DNA from: Stereocaulon alpinum
Lineage: Eukaryota; Ascomycota; Lecanoromycetes; Lecanorales; Stereocaulaceae
Assembly: GCA_018257865.1 (NCBI GenBank)
Contig: JAEUBA010000011.1
Span: 124,001-188,000, forward strand
Direction: 5' to 3'
DNA length: 64,000 bases
Position numbers and translations under genes: made by a program. Shown in pieces: positions 10,011 to 21,232 of the stretch. The number at the start of each line of letters is the position of its first letter. The first letter of the stretch is position 1. Under the pieces are notes generated by a model that made no database searches, had not been told where the DNA came from, and was given only the letters and a program-made list of their open reading frames with translations.

Positions 10011-11913
10011 CTACCTATCCCTCGCCCCCCTCTCCTCCCTAACGATCTGCCCCGGAACACGCTGCTCCGCATCCGGCAACTCCCCAACCCTAGCCGCTCG
10101 CATCTGATCCACAACCCCAGCAACCTTACCCAGCCCCACATCGCGCACCATACCCGGACTATGCGCTGGGCTTTGCATTTTCTCGATTCCTAGATCAACT
10201 TCCGGAGCGGTGCCGTCGAAGTTTAGGGATTTATTAGCTGGTGAGGATGTAGGTGAGGAGATGGCGATGGTGGGATGGTCGCTGTTCTTGATGTGTGGGA
10301 TGTGATCTTCGCCTTCTGGTCCGTGTGGTCTGACGCCGGCTTCGGAGTCGTTGTCGTCGTCTTCTTGGGGTTTTGTGGTGTGGTCTTTGAGGTCGACTTC
10401 GCTGCTTGCTCGGCTGATGTTTGCGCTTGATGGGCTTTCGGTTCGGAGACCTAGATTCTTGCCTAGGGTTGAATGGGTTTCTTGATGGGCTTTCTTCCAG
10501 TCTGCTGGTTTGGACTCTGGTATTGATTCTCCTGCCTTGGGCTGTGTGATGACCTTCCTGGGGGTTTGTGGATGGTCGGGAAGGGCTCGCCATACGACTG
10601 CTAGTCGGTCTAGGGCGCGGATTCCCTTGCGTGCGCTGCCTTTTATGCCGTCCATGGCGTCCCATTCGATTTCGAAGACGCCGCTGTCTGGTGGGTTGTG
10701 AGGATCTGGAGGGTTTGGAAGATCTGGTGGTGAGATTTCGGGATCTGAGGGTTTAGTAGAGGAGTGCTGGGATTCGAAGTAAGCGTTGAACCAGACGTGT
10801 GCGACCGAGGTGACCATTGTAAAGCCATAGGTGGCTTTGTTCCGGCGCTCGAAGTCAATGTTGATGTCAGAGGTAGGGAGGATTATGGGTTTCGCTGGGC
10901 GGAATATGACGGCGCTGGCACCGGGTTCGGAGGCCGATTCTGAGGAGTCGGTGTTGGTGGTCGCGGAAGATTGAGCGCTGGTTTCGTGGATTGGGAGTGT
11001 CTTCTCGTTGAGGTGATCTGATAGTGTCGTAGGTTTCGCCGTGCGTTGTGAGGAATCATCCATCACCATTCTCTCATCCTTGCTGAACGTGTGGAAAGTC
11101 TTGATTGTCTTGCCTTCGTCGATGTAACCCTCGACCGCAGCTTTAACCCCATCTCTAAGTCCCCACACATGTACTTCTAATACCTCGATCTGCCTCTCTA
11201 CATAGACCTTCCCATGTTTTGCCCACCAACCTACATACCCAATCCACCTCAATTGACTTGGTATACTGACTCCACTCCCAAAGCCATTCCGCATTCTCCT
11301 GGCCGTGAACCTCATTAACGCGTCATCCATAGTCCAGCCTTCTTCGCTGATCAAGTAGCTACATGCCACAGTCCCACTCCGTCCCTTCCCAGCCTTACAA
11401 TGCACGACAACTACTCTATCACTTGCTTCTGGATCTTTCAGCCAATCCCTGGCACTGGCCATGATATTGGGTATCAATGCAAATGGTGGTGGATGGTGGT
11501 CTGGCCAGGGATAGTGGTGTATCCGGTTGTAAACTTCTTTGTCTGGGTAGCCTGTGCCTTCTGCGCGAAATTCCCATATCGCCCAGTTTTCGCCGTGCTT
11601 GTAGTCGAGGAACTTGACGAGTTGGTCGGTTGGGTTGCGGTAGGCACGCTGTGGGTAGGTGGAGGATGGGCCCGATGTTGCTATGACTGCTCATATGTCA
11701 GTCTACAAAAGCTAACCTTCTCCTTTTCCGTCAACTGGGTAATGAACAATATTGAGGACTGCGTACTGTTGTCGGTTACGTAGCATAGATCAAGACCTGC
11801 CTCTGGATGGCGTAATCGAGGACCTGCGACAATTTGGCGGAGAAGAGAAGCCTGCTGTGATAAGTATGCTGTGTCAAGGTCTTCTAGCAGTCAGTCTTGC
11901 ATTTGCTTACCAT
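10011..11913 (-). CDS. TEP1: PTEN/Tep1-family phosphoinositide 3-phosphatase
   Basis: Coding exons 11911-11913, 11767-11851 and 10011-11686 give 587 aa. The first coding exon is only the ATG: removing an intron ending ..CACAGCAG joins M to ASLLRQIVAGPRLRHPE, the remembered N-terminus of fungal Tep1. The second junction gives VTDNIIATSGPS. The phosphatase P-loop HCKAGKGRSGT lies at about residues 125-135, with the catalytic Cys near 126 and Arg near 132; the two P-loop lysines typical of PTEN, needed for the acidic phosphoinositide head group, are present. Upstream, PWPDHHPPPFALIPNI is the WPD-like loop region. After the catalytic domain comes a C2-like stretch interrupted by long Ser/Pro/Glu-rich insertions, ending in a disordered tail. 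Predicted role: PtdIns(3,4,5)P3 dephosphorylation at membranes. Confidence 0.92.
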
Positions 11914-12305
11914 GTTTACCGAATGGCTTGGCTCACGTGCTTAGTTAGTATCCAAGATATCCGTAGAAGAGGGATCCTATTGCGAGCAGCTGGGTGGTGG
12001 ACATGTCTAGATAAGGAGATTGGTTCTTCGCTATGGTTCACAGTGCCCAGGTTTAAGCACGGAAAGAGTGTGAAGCATGTGGATAATGTCCCAAACAAGG
12101 CGCGAACAGCTTGGCTCAAAGGCCTCCACATCCTCGCGTGTTTGTGCGTCATCCACCGATATGCCGGCGCTAGCAGGGGTAGCTTCGTGCCTGACAGCTG
12201 AAGGCTGCCAAGTACTCGAGCACCAGTATTTCTTCATGCTGCCTACAGAGGGTCTTTCTGACGTCTCCTTCGTGAGTCACATAATAAGTATTGCATGATA
12301 TAGAA
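11914..12305. promoter_or_regulatory. Divergent intergenic region TEP1 / peptidase
   Basis: These 392 bp separate two divergently transcribed start codons, so they should hold both promoters and 5' leaders. I see no clear TATA box or repeated operator. The role is inferred from position only. Confidence 0.35.
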
Positions 12306-13292
12306 ATGACTCGAGGACCTCCGAAACCACTCACATCCCCTAAGCCATTGCCCACTCCTCTCGCCATGTCTGCCGCTCCTAATGGCCCCACTGCCTCTCC
12401 TCTCCCCATCCGCTCATCTAATTTGAAGCATCAACGCCCGGAGGACAAGAATGATGTAGAAGAGAAGTAAGTGTTGTGCTCCTCCTCAAAGCCTAATGAT
12501 TAACGAGAGTCCAGAGAGCCTGGATCAACGACTCGTCCACATCCTAAGCCTACTTTCCCAAAATGCAAACTTCGCCTCATCTGTCAGGACCTTGACCATG
12601 CCGGTGCAAATGTCTTCTTCAGTCACAATAATCCGTCCACCTCAATTTCCAAAGCTGTCGATGCTGTTCTTTCCACCTTATATAAGCCAACCAAGACTAA
12701 CGACCACATAACACCAACGCGCTCCGTCAGTGTGACTCTTCGCTCCATGGGCGGCGTTGCGTACACGACCGGCTCCGACATCGACGATGATCATAAAGAG
12801 ATCCACTTCTCACTCGACTATATTAGGAGTATCAACTCCGAGCGGCAAGAAGAAGAAATCCAGGGAGTCCTTGTGCATGAAATGGTCCATTGCTGGCAGT
12901 GGGACGGAATCGGAACAGCACCTGGTGGATTGATTGAGGGTATTGCTGATTATGTGCGATTGAAGGCCGGGCTAAGCCCACCGCATTGGAAGAAAGAAAA
13001 CACAGGAAAGTGGGACTCTGGGTATCAGCATACAGGATATTTCTTGGAATGGATCGAAAATAAATGGGGTGATGGCAGTGTAAGAAAAGTTAACAATGCA
13101 TTGAAAGACAAGGAGTACATAGAGGAAAAATTCTGGGAGGAGTTGTTCGGAAAGAAAGTTGAAGATCTGTGGAGTGAGTATTCGGAGGATCTACTGAAGC
13201 CAAAGCCAAAAGAGAAGGAAATTAAGCCTGAGTCTGTCAAACAAGAGCAAGAGATGCTTTCCAATTTCGAAGACGGCACTCTGAAGGGCTAG
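12306..13292 (+). CDS. Basic secretory protein-type zinc metallopeptidase
   Basis: Two exons, 12306-12466 and 12515-13292, are separated by a 48-nt intron with a GATTAAC branch region; the product is 312 aa. The N-terminal 60 residues are Pro/Ser-rich. The domain then starts near KLRLICQDLDHAGANVFF and contains HEMVHCWQW at about 175 (HExxH zinc motif), followed by GGLIEGIADYVRLKAGL, which supplies a downstream acidic residue conserved in the family. Family: peptidases of plants and bacteria (basic secretory protein, BSP). No signal peptide is visible, so despite the family name this copy may be cytosolic. The C-terminus is a Lys/Glu-rich helix. It is in tandem with STU1 (366-bp gap). The substrate is unknown. 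Confidence 0.85.
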
Positions 13293-13658
13293 GGCCATAA
13301 CATAGAGCGCAACGCAGCATGAAGCAGAACAGACCTAGAGAGAGGGGCCAGCTGCCATTTTCAGCTAACGAATTCGTCTTTATTTCGCTCAAGAGATCTT
13401 TCCAATGCTCGTGTCGGCCCAATGATGTGTAGATCAGCTTTTGAACATGTTATTGGATGTAGTGCAAGTCATGAAGGAGCAATACTAAAATCCGAATCTT
13501 GACCGAGCAGGGCTTGGCAGGCGCTTGTTTCATCGCTTGGGCATCGTCACTCACGCTAGTGTAGACGCGACTTGCCGCATTCAAAACAATTGGAGAATAC
13601 GTGTATTACGCAGGGGGCCACGACCAAGTCCGAGGAGAACATTCTCCCCTTTGCTGAC
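13293..13658. other. Spacer upstream of STU1
   Basis: 366 bp between tandem genes. The STU1 frame is open upstream of its ATG back to a TTG at 13572, but the first ATG is at 13659. The region should hold the STU1 promoter; no site is recognisable. Confidence 0.35.
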
Positions 13659-16600
13659 ATGGCTAATATGGAGGACTTAGCTTTCAAGGCCCTCACCGCG
13701 ATCAAGGGAGGAGGACCTACCGAGAGCAAGCTCAAGCAACTTGCAGAACTCAAGGCTGAGATCAAGCACCGACACTGTCCCGAGTCCGCTGTGGCACCTC
13801 TTTTCGATGTAGTTCGAGCATCAATCTCGAACCCCGTTCTCACTACTGCCGGCTTCTCTATATTGGTTCATCTCATGAAACGCTTGCAAGTCCAGGGAAA
13901 CAATTCGCTGCTCCAGGTTCAGGGTATCAAAACTTATCCATGTTTACTTGAGCGCCTCGCGGATCAAAGAGAGCCTGCTCGCAACAGGGCTATTCAAGCA
14001 CTCACGGAATTTCATGCAATCTCGGCGCCAGATGTGGAGCAATTTGTGCGTGACAAGGTCTTGACCTGCAGGAGCCCAAAGGCCAAGGAATCTGGCATGC
14101 AATGGGTTAATATCGTAAGCTGCCACACCATGGGCGTGCCAACCTTTGCTGATAAGTATTAGACTCGCAAAGAAAAGAACATACCCTTCAGAATCTTTGT
14201 GCCCAACATTGTCGACTGCCTAGAAGATGCGGACGGCAACGTTCGCTCAACAGCCCAAGCTACACTAGTCGAACTGTTCCAGTAGGTCTGGTATCAGTCG
14301 CACCGTAATCTCTTTGTCCCTAATTAGGTTTATAGAAACGCTGGACCACGGGGAATGAACGACCTGCAGAAGCATCTTCAACAGCGCAACGTCAGGAAGA
14401 CGATAGTCGAACACGTACTCTCGCAGCTTGGTATCGGTGCTTCGTCTGAGGTCGATGCTCCTACGCCAATACGGACGCATGATAGCGATCCATCCAAACA
14501 GACCCAAGATGATGGTCGCAGTACCACAGATGACATACTGTTAGATGCTCCACCAATGTCAGTATCAGAGCAAGAAGCGGTACAATTGGATCCTGTGTAC
14601 ATAGAGAGCTCCAGGGACCTTGAAGATACTTTCCGTGAAATGCAACCATGGTTCGAGGGCAAGGAATCTGAGGGCAATTGGCTACGGCGAGAGAAGAGTA
14701 TATTGAAGCTGAGAAAAATCACAAAAGGCAATGCGCCCCAGGACTTCACCACACTCTATCTTTCCTGTGTCAAAGGGCTCCTCGATGGAATACTGAAGAC
14801 GGTCAACTCGTTACGAACAACAGTCTCCACAATCGGATGCCACCTGGTCCAAGACATAGCTAGAGTTGCAGGGTCCGGTCTTGACAATATGGTCGAAATA
14901 CTCCTCCAGAATTTGATCAAGCTTTGTGCAAATACGAAAAAGATCACTGCTGCCAAGGCCAATGAGACAGTCTCCGCCATCATGGCTAACGTGTCGTATC
15001 ATGTTCGGCTTATGCAACATATTTATGCTGCTTGTCAGGACAAAAACGTGCAGCCAAGACATTTTGCAACTGCGTGGCTCAAGACTGTCGTTACCAAGCA
15101 TGGCCATCATAAAAGTGTCATTGAGCATGGTGGAGGGCTTGAACTGATCGAAAAATGCCTCAAGCTGGGGCTGGCAGATAGAGACAAGGGTGTCCGTGAT
15201 GCCATGCGGCCTACGTACTGGATTTTCGCTCGCCGATGGCCTGACCGATCCGAGGTGTAAGTCTTTCTCTGTGTTCAGTCATTTCTAATGGAAACTAATG
15301 CTTTCCAAGCCTCATGTCCGCTCTGGACAATGTCCAGCAAAAGTTGTTAATAGAAGATCCTTCCAACCCAAACCCACAACAAGCAGTGTCCCATGCTCCT
15401 ACTACAGGAGCCAAGCCGGCGTTCTCGAAGAGCACAAACGCAATATCCACAAGACCCTCTATCAAGGAAACTATTGCAGCACAGAAGAAAGCGAAAGCTG
15501 CAGGCTGGAACCTTCCCGAACGCCCCTCTTCTGCTGAGCCATCTACCTCTCCCAAGAAATCTATTGTACAGCCTGGCGCTGGGCGGCCAGGCACTGCTAT
15601 GGCCTCAGCCGCTCGAAACGTCTCTAATGCTTCTGTTGGCACTCTCTCCTCTGCTCCAGTGCGGCCTCGACGGAGAGCAGATGTGGCCAGGCCAGCTACT
15701 GCAGACCCTTACTCGGCCAGAAAAGCTACGAGGACAGAGACACCACCAAGAAGTCCTGCGGCGAGTCCTGTCAAGAAGATCAAGACACCTGCACCCCCCG
15801 CAAGCAGTGCGAAGCTTGCCCCAAGGAAGATCGATAGCCCTGCCAGTAGCAAGGCAAATTCACCAAAAAAATGCGGCATTCCCCAAGGTATAAACCATTT
15901 CGATTCCCACAATGTTACAGCACAGCCGGAGCTCAGCCCAACGAAAGCTGCAGAAGATCTCACTATGATGCTTCCAAATTTTAAAACATCCAAGTCCAAT
16001 GATCTCAAAATGTCACCAGAATTGACCAACGAAGATCCATTTGCGGTTGGAGCGTCGAATCAAACGTCGACATCGGTAAGCCCTAAGGGAAAATCTGGAC
16101 TAGGTGGACAAACCTCGCCCAATCAAATAGCAGGCGGTATTCCGCGGTTGAGTCCAACGAAATTAGCTGGTGACTTTAGCCGTCTTTCAATCAATGAAAA
16201 GGCTCAAAGGATATCGATGAGCCCAAGAGCCATTGGATCAAGGAAGGAGGCCCTGACGCCGAAGAACTCTACCGTACAGGACCCGAAACCACTCCAGGTC
16301 TACGAAGATCCCGTGCGCTCCCCAGTCAATGGTAGTCCGTATCCTCCTCCTCTTACTCATGTACCAAGAGCTCTAGAAGAACTTCCCGTCAATGAGCCCA
16401 CCAAGCAGCGGGGAATCTTTGACCATCAACTTTTGGCAGAGGAACCCAAAGGCCTAGACTACCATCAAAATTGGCTTGCAATGGAATCCCAGGAAAGACA
16501 ACGAGCGAGCGCCTCAGAAAATACCGAGAACCCGGCTCTGGCGCGCAAAATCTTGAACAGTGGCATCGATCGAGTTCGAGCAAGAACTCTAGACGTCCAC

Positions 16601-17278
16601 GGCTTCCGCAAGCTTCAGACGTTGATACGGACCTCAGGAGACTCAATTTGGGAAGGTGGTTATAAGTTTGACGAGCTCTTGCTTCCACTACTGGACTATC
16701 TTGAGTCGTCCAATGATGATTCGACGCCACGATCAGCGAAAGCACAAGATCTAAAGACCCAAGTCCTGGTTACGGTCCGATCGCTGCTACAACATCAACC
16801 CGACTACTTCTCGGGCTACTATCCACGCGCGATTTCCGCGGTCCTCGCTACACGCAAGCAATATACCAGCACGTCCCATATTGTCTGTGGCCTCGAAGAC
16901 ACAGCAGAGGCTATAATTGCAAAGTGTGATCCTGAAAATTGCATCGATGCCGTGCTAGATTTCCTCGAAACTGAACGCAGTGAGGGTGCCGAGACCATGG
17001 GTTTGTACGTTCTCGCAGGCCTACTGCACCACGGTCAAGAAAAAGACGGCGGTTTATTATTGACCGAACAGCAAGAGGAGCGCTTGGGCCGCATGGGAGC
17101 GAGATGTCTGGCTGACACTAACCCAGATATCAGACGCGCTGTTATCGAGTTCGTGCTTGAGTTGCATGATGCTGTGGAAAAGGATCGCTTTTGGGGACTC
17201 GTCGCTAAGGGACGGGACGATCATAGGAGTTTGATCACGTATTATTTGGCGAGGAAGAGGGCTACTGTTCAGCAATAG
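13659..17278 (+). CDS. STU1: CLASP-family microtubule regulator Stu1
   Basis: Four exons, 13659-14114, 14163-14281, 14336-15256 and 15310-17278, give 1154 aa with all phases consistent. The start MANMEDLAFKALTAIKGGG is the first ATG in frame. The N-terminal third has HEAT-like helical repeats of TOG domains (for example RNRAIQALTEFHA, FVPNIVDCLEDADGNVRS, EPARNRAIQAL). A second TOG region covers about residues 340-500 (YLSCVKGLLDGILKTVNSLR, TYWIFARRWPD). The centre is a long Ser/Pro/Lys-rich, basic, presumably disordered microtubule-binding segment with many SP/TP sites. The C-terminus (about 920-1150) returns to HEAT-like helices and fits the CLASP C-terminal domain that binds partners. Known role: promotes microtubule rescue and spindle stability at kinetochores and plus ends. 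Confidence 0.92.
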
Positions 17279-20200
17279 GAGGAGTATGAAGAGTACGAGA
17301 AGTATGCATGCATTATGGGAACGTTTGGATCGTTGAAGTCCTAAGGTAGTCATTTCGTTTTGTGGAAGCGACGGCGCTTTGGTGTACTGAAGATAGGGCC
17401 TAATAATGTATTAATGTAGAAAAGCAGTAATGAGATTCGTTCAATTGCATCTCACCTCGCCATCTCTGCTGCCCATCCGAATAGCTCGAAGCCGTACAGT
17501 CGTCAATCTCCTAGCTCATGTCCCTAAAGCGATCAACCCAGTAGAACACGTCTGCACCACTATCTGCTCTCTTTCTTCATCGCCCCCCCCACCCCATACT
17601 ACCCAAGGCACGCTATCTTGCACACCCCACCCTCCTCACTCGCGCTTGAAGCAGATACCGTACGCAAGCATCGGTCTACGCCTGCGGCTTCAATGCCATG
17701 AGCGTTTTCATGGAGGCTGGGATTCAGATGCTGATTTTTCTCTGCTACGGCTGGTTTGTACATCAACGCTTAGGGATTAAGAGCGGCATTTGGAAGATGT
17801 TTAATGCGCGGCTTGCTGTTGAGTCGGTGCGGGGGGGAGTTGGTCTATCTATCGGGACTGTTGGGCGTGGTAGTGAGTTATTTTGAGATTTTCTCCTATC
17901 TTGCTTTAGAGGTGGTGAATCTTGTTTGGTGTACCATACTACATTGCTTTGTGGGTGTCATGGGGATAAGTAGGGTGACTCCAGATGTTGCAGGTAGAGG
18001 ACAAGGGATAGGAGATTTGAGGGGAGATCGTATACGGCGAGGGGGGAAGGAAAAGTCTAATGTGATGACGACTAGTGAAGCTGAGCAATGTTTACCCTGG
18101 ATCCTTGTAGGCTGGTAGATAAGCTTCCTCACGGAGTATATAATCATAACTTCCTGGGGGAAATGGATCCGCTAGCGTATGGAAATGGTGTGATTGCGCT
18201 ATACGATGATGTCCCTAAAGATCGGCAGCAGAGTGAAATGCAACATCTAGGCTCAGGGATCCGATGAGGTAGCGAAGGGGTTGATTGTTGGGGTTTGAGG
18301 ATATGAGACATAGTGAAACAGGCTTGGAGTTTCAACAGATTTTAGAACTGGGTCTACCTCAGGTATAGTGGTCAATGTAACCACTTTGTTAGGTTGAATC
18401 GGCCCTGGGCTGGTTTTATCTCGATCTGTGATCTGGAAGGTGTGGAGTGTGGCGGTACTCTGGGAGACCGAGAGTTCTCGGAGGTGGAACGATAAAGGAT
18501 GGATTGATGTGCCAGAAACTCAGATTCGTGGATCTGCTCCTAGCGGTACTATTGGTGAGACAGATGTATCTTGGATTCCTGGTCGTTGGTGCGTGTGCCC
18601 TCAAATAACGGTTCGATGTAGCGAGGAATATAGTCTTGTCCGACCAATTCCGATGTGCACAGAATTGAAATAGATTAATTACTTCAAAGGGGCCAATCCG
18701 CAGAGTTGATGTATTTTGATAATTGGGTGAGATCATGTTCGCAATTTGTAGGCTTTTTTGATTAGCATGCATTCTGAGGGAAAGTTCTGCGTTTCTCTCG
18801 CTCATGTATGAGCATTTCTAGACTTTTGAGAGTCTCAATGGTGTAGCACTGTCCCGCAAATCCGACAGGACCATCCAGGCTGTGTGTAGTACGGAGATCT
18901 CATCGCACTGATAGTTCACTATCGAGACCTTGCAGAATCTCCGAAAGGTTCTTTCGACCAGTCATCGACAGGTGGACTAAGAATAGGCGTGTATAACAAT
19001 AAGAGATTGCATAGCCACAATTAGTGAGCTTGAAGTAGACACCAACTCGGAGCTTGTTGGTCTGTATAGAAGGCGACCATAGTATCGCATAATGATCATG
19101 ATGGCCCTCTCTGGAAAGCTTTGAAAAGAAGCCAGCAGATTTTCCTAAGTCGCACATATAACAGGCCGGTGAAGAAACAGAAGAAGACGCCTAGACCGAG
19201 AGTGGAGTTCAAAGCGAGATATATTGCTTGCGGGAAGACGTTCGAGGTCTCAGTTCAGACCTTCCCCACAACAATATGTAACTTTTATGAAAAAGGTTGG
19301 CCAAGTTTCCGCAGTTAGCTGTACAAGTTGGCTCTCCTCGAGCAAGCACGGGCCAGATTTAGACTGGCGAGATGGTTAGTGCGTGGCGTCTGTGAGACAT
19401 CGCTACCACTGGAGTTCTTGTTGGCTGTTGCATAGCTTTGTACTGCTTGAAGACAGCCTCTGTGTGTCATCAGGCGCGCTTCTACATAAATACCAGCTGC
19501 GGCAATCGCATCGTCGCCGGAATGCTGACATAGCCAAGCGTTTTAGGTAATGCTTGCGGTATGGATGCTGAGCAGATTAATATCCTTCGTATTCCTCGCT
19601 AATGACAAGAAGACCAAGTTGGGAAGGTCACTGCCTGTTGGGTGGGCTGACGGAGGATTCTCTAGTATAAGCAAGGCAGCCGTTTCAGGATGATAGGCAG
19701 TATCTTGTCGAGGTGAGAAGCAGCGATGAGCCTTGAAACGAGGATCAAATTGGGCAAATTCGAGACACGGCTTCTTATCGACGAGGCTCGAGGTTGGACG
19801 GGCAAGCGTAGATAGTTATGTCATAAGTTACTAAATGCTGACAGAGTGTTGGAGGTTGAATTGTAGGCCGGACCCCTTTTTTCACTTTTCCCTTTTCTCA
19901 CTTTAGGCCGTTCGGCGTTCGCTTCGCTACCTTACGATCCCCACGGGCCACGGGCCAGGTTTCATCATCCAAGCCAGCGGCTAGCTGCTTTGGATTCGTG
20001 GCTTGATTCCTCCCTGCAAGGGGCTCAATCTCTATAATAATAATAATACTAGACTAATAATTAATACTCGTAGTACACGGTCGGTTTCCCCAAAGACAAC
20101 ACTTTGTATTATTCTTTGATGACGCCGCTGACCATGTGCTCGACGTGATGCCTTGAGATATGCATAAGTACATACGTGTCAACAACCCTGTAAGACTGCA

Positions 20201-21232
20201 GGCCCTTGGCTTGCGCACATTCGTAAGCAATTAGGTTTCTTGCATATAAGGATCGCTGAGATCAGTTGGATGTTCGAAGTGTGTTTCAGACGAGCTGCGC
20301 ACCTTTGACCCCGGTCTCGGCGCCGAAGAGGACAGCCTGCAGTTCTCGCCGCGGTTGTTTACGAGGTGCATAAGTGTCAAGCGTGGAATGGCATGACCGC
20401 CTGTACCTTGATATGTCAGTCGGAAACTTTGTACACGTACCATAGTACATAGTGTACCTTATGTATGTAGACCGGTGACACCACTCTAGGGCTTAGGGGT
20501 CCCCGTCTGCTTAATCCCGCCTAGCGTAATTGTTACCAAAAGCTTCAGTCTGGACTTTGACGATCGTCACCGAAACCTCACCTCCTCATTCTCTAATGTT
20601 GATGCTCTTTATGTGGCAAAGCTCACTTGGCTTGTTCACCATTGAAGTCTGACGGGATATTGTTTACTCCTGTCGTACCCCCTGAAACAGTGCGGAACCA
20701 GGTCACCGGGGTAAGCTTCGCCTCTACACCACTCCCGATCTTCACTGATCCACCTTATCCTTGCAGCTCACCACCCATACATTTCCACCACCACCATCCT
20801 TTAACAGCCTTGATCAGACGAAAGTGTGGGTGGCCCATTGCCTGACTGGACGCTATTTCGACGCCTTGAGGCTTGTTTACTGCGCTGCCTTGGTCAGAGC
20901 TTAGGCTATCCACTCAATTTTCTCCGCTTCTCGTCGCGGCTATCTCCCTTGTGCCTGTCCCTCTTCGCGACTCCATTGCATCGCCTACATCATACCGAAT
21001 CGGCATTCGATTAAGGTTGCCTTACGGCCGGAAAAGCCAGCTCCAACGCCTGGAGCCTACCATTTCGCAAGGGGAATACATCCTAGTCGGGTGGATGTGG
21101 GCAAGCCTGGCCTATGTGTCTGCGTAGAGGCTAGTGGAGAGGCTTGAAACAATCTATCCATACGTTGGCCCTGACGTCCGCTGTCGACTGCCACACCATA
21201 CTTGGGTTCTGGCAACCCAAGATATCATCAGC
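17279..21232. other. 4-kb gene-poor interval
   Basis: This is one of the largest gaps in the window. It contains only short frames; one at 17698-17886 encodes a hydrophobic segment (AGIQMLIFLCYGWFV) without recognisable family context. The part near 19860-20100 mixes GC-rich duplicated bits with TAA repeats and could be degraded repeat DNA. The last 600 bp are pyrimidine-rich and probably form the long 5' leader and promoter of the RhoGAP gene. No gene is supported. Confidence 0.4.
20035..20072. repeat. TAA-rich simple repeat
   Basis: A run of about five ATA/TAA units followed by imperfect AT-rich copies is visible here, in an otherwise mixed intergenic sequence. It is a short microsatellite with no evident function. 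Confidence 0.6.

Noticed and set aside
9944..10193. Basic Trp/Gly-rich and Pro/His-rich frames on both strands
   Set aside because: Low-complexity sequence near the 3' end of TEP1; no start context or family.
15885..15925. Possible 33-nt intron in STU1 exon 4
   Set aside because: GT..AG ends exist, but it is too short and the frame is open without splicing.
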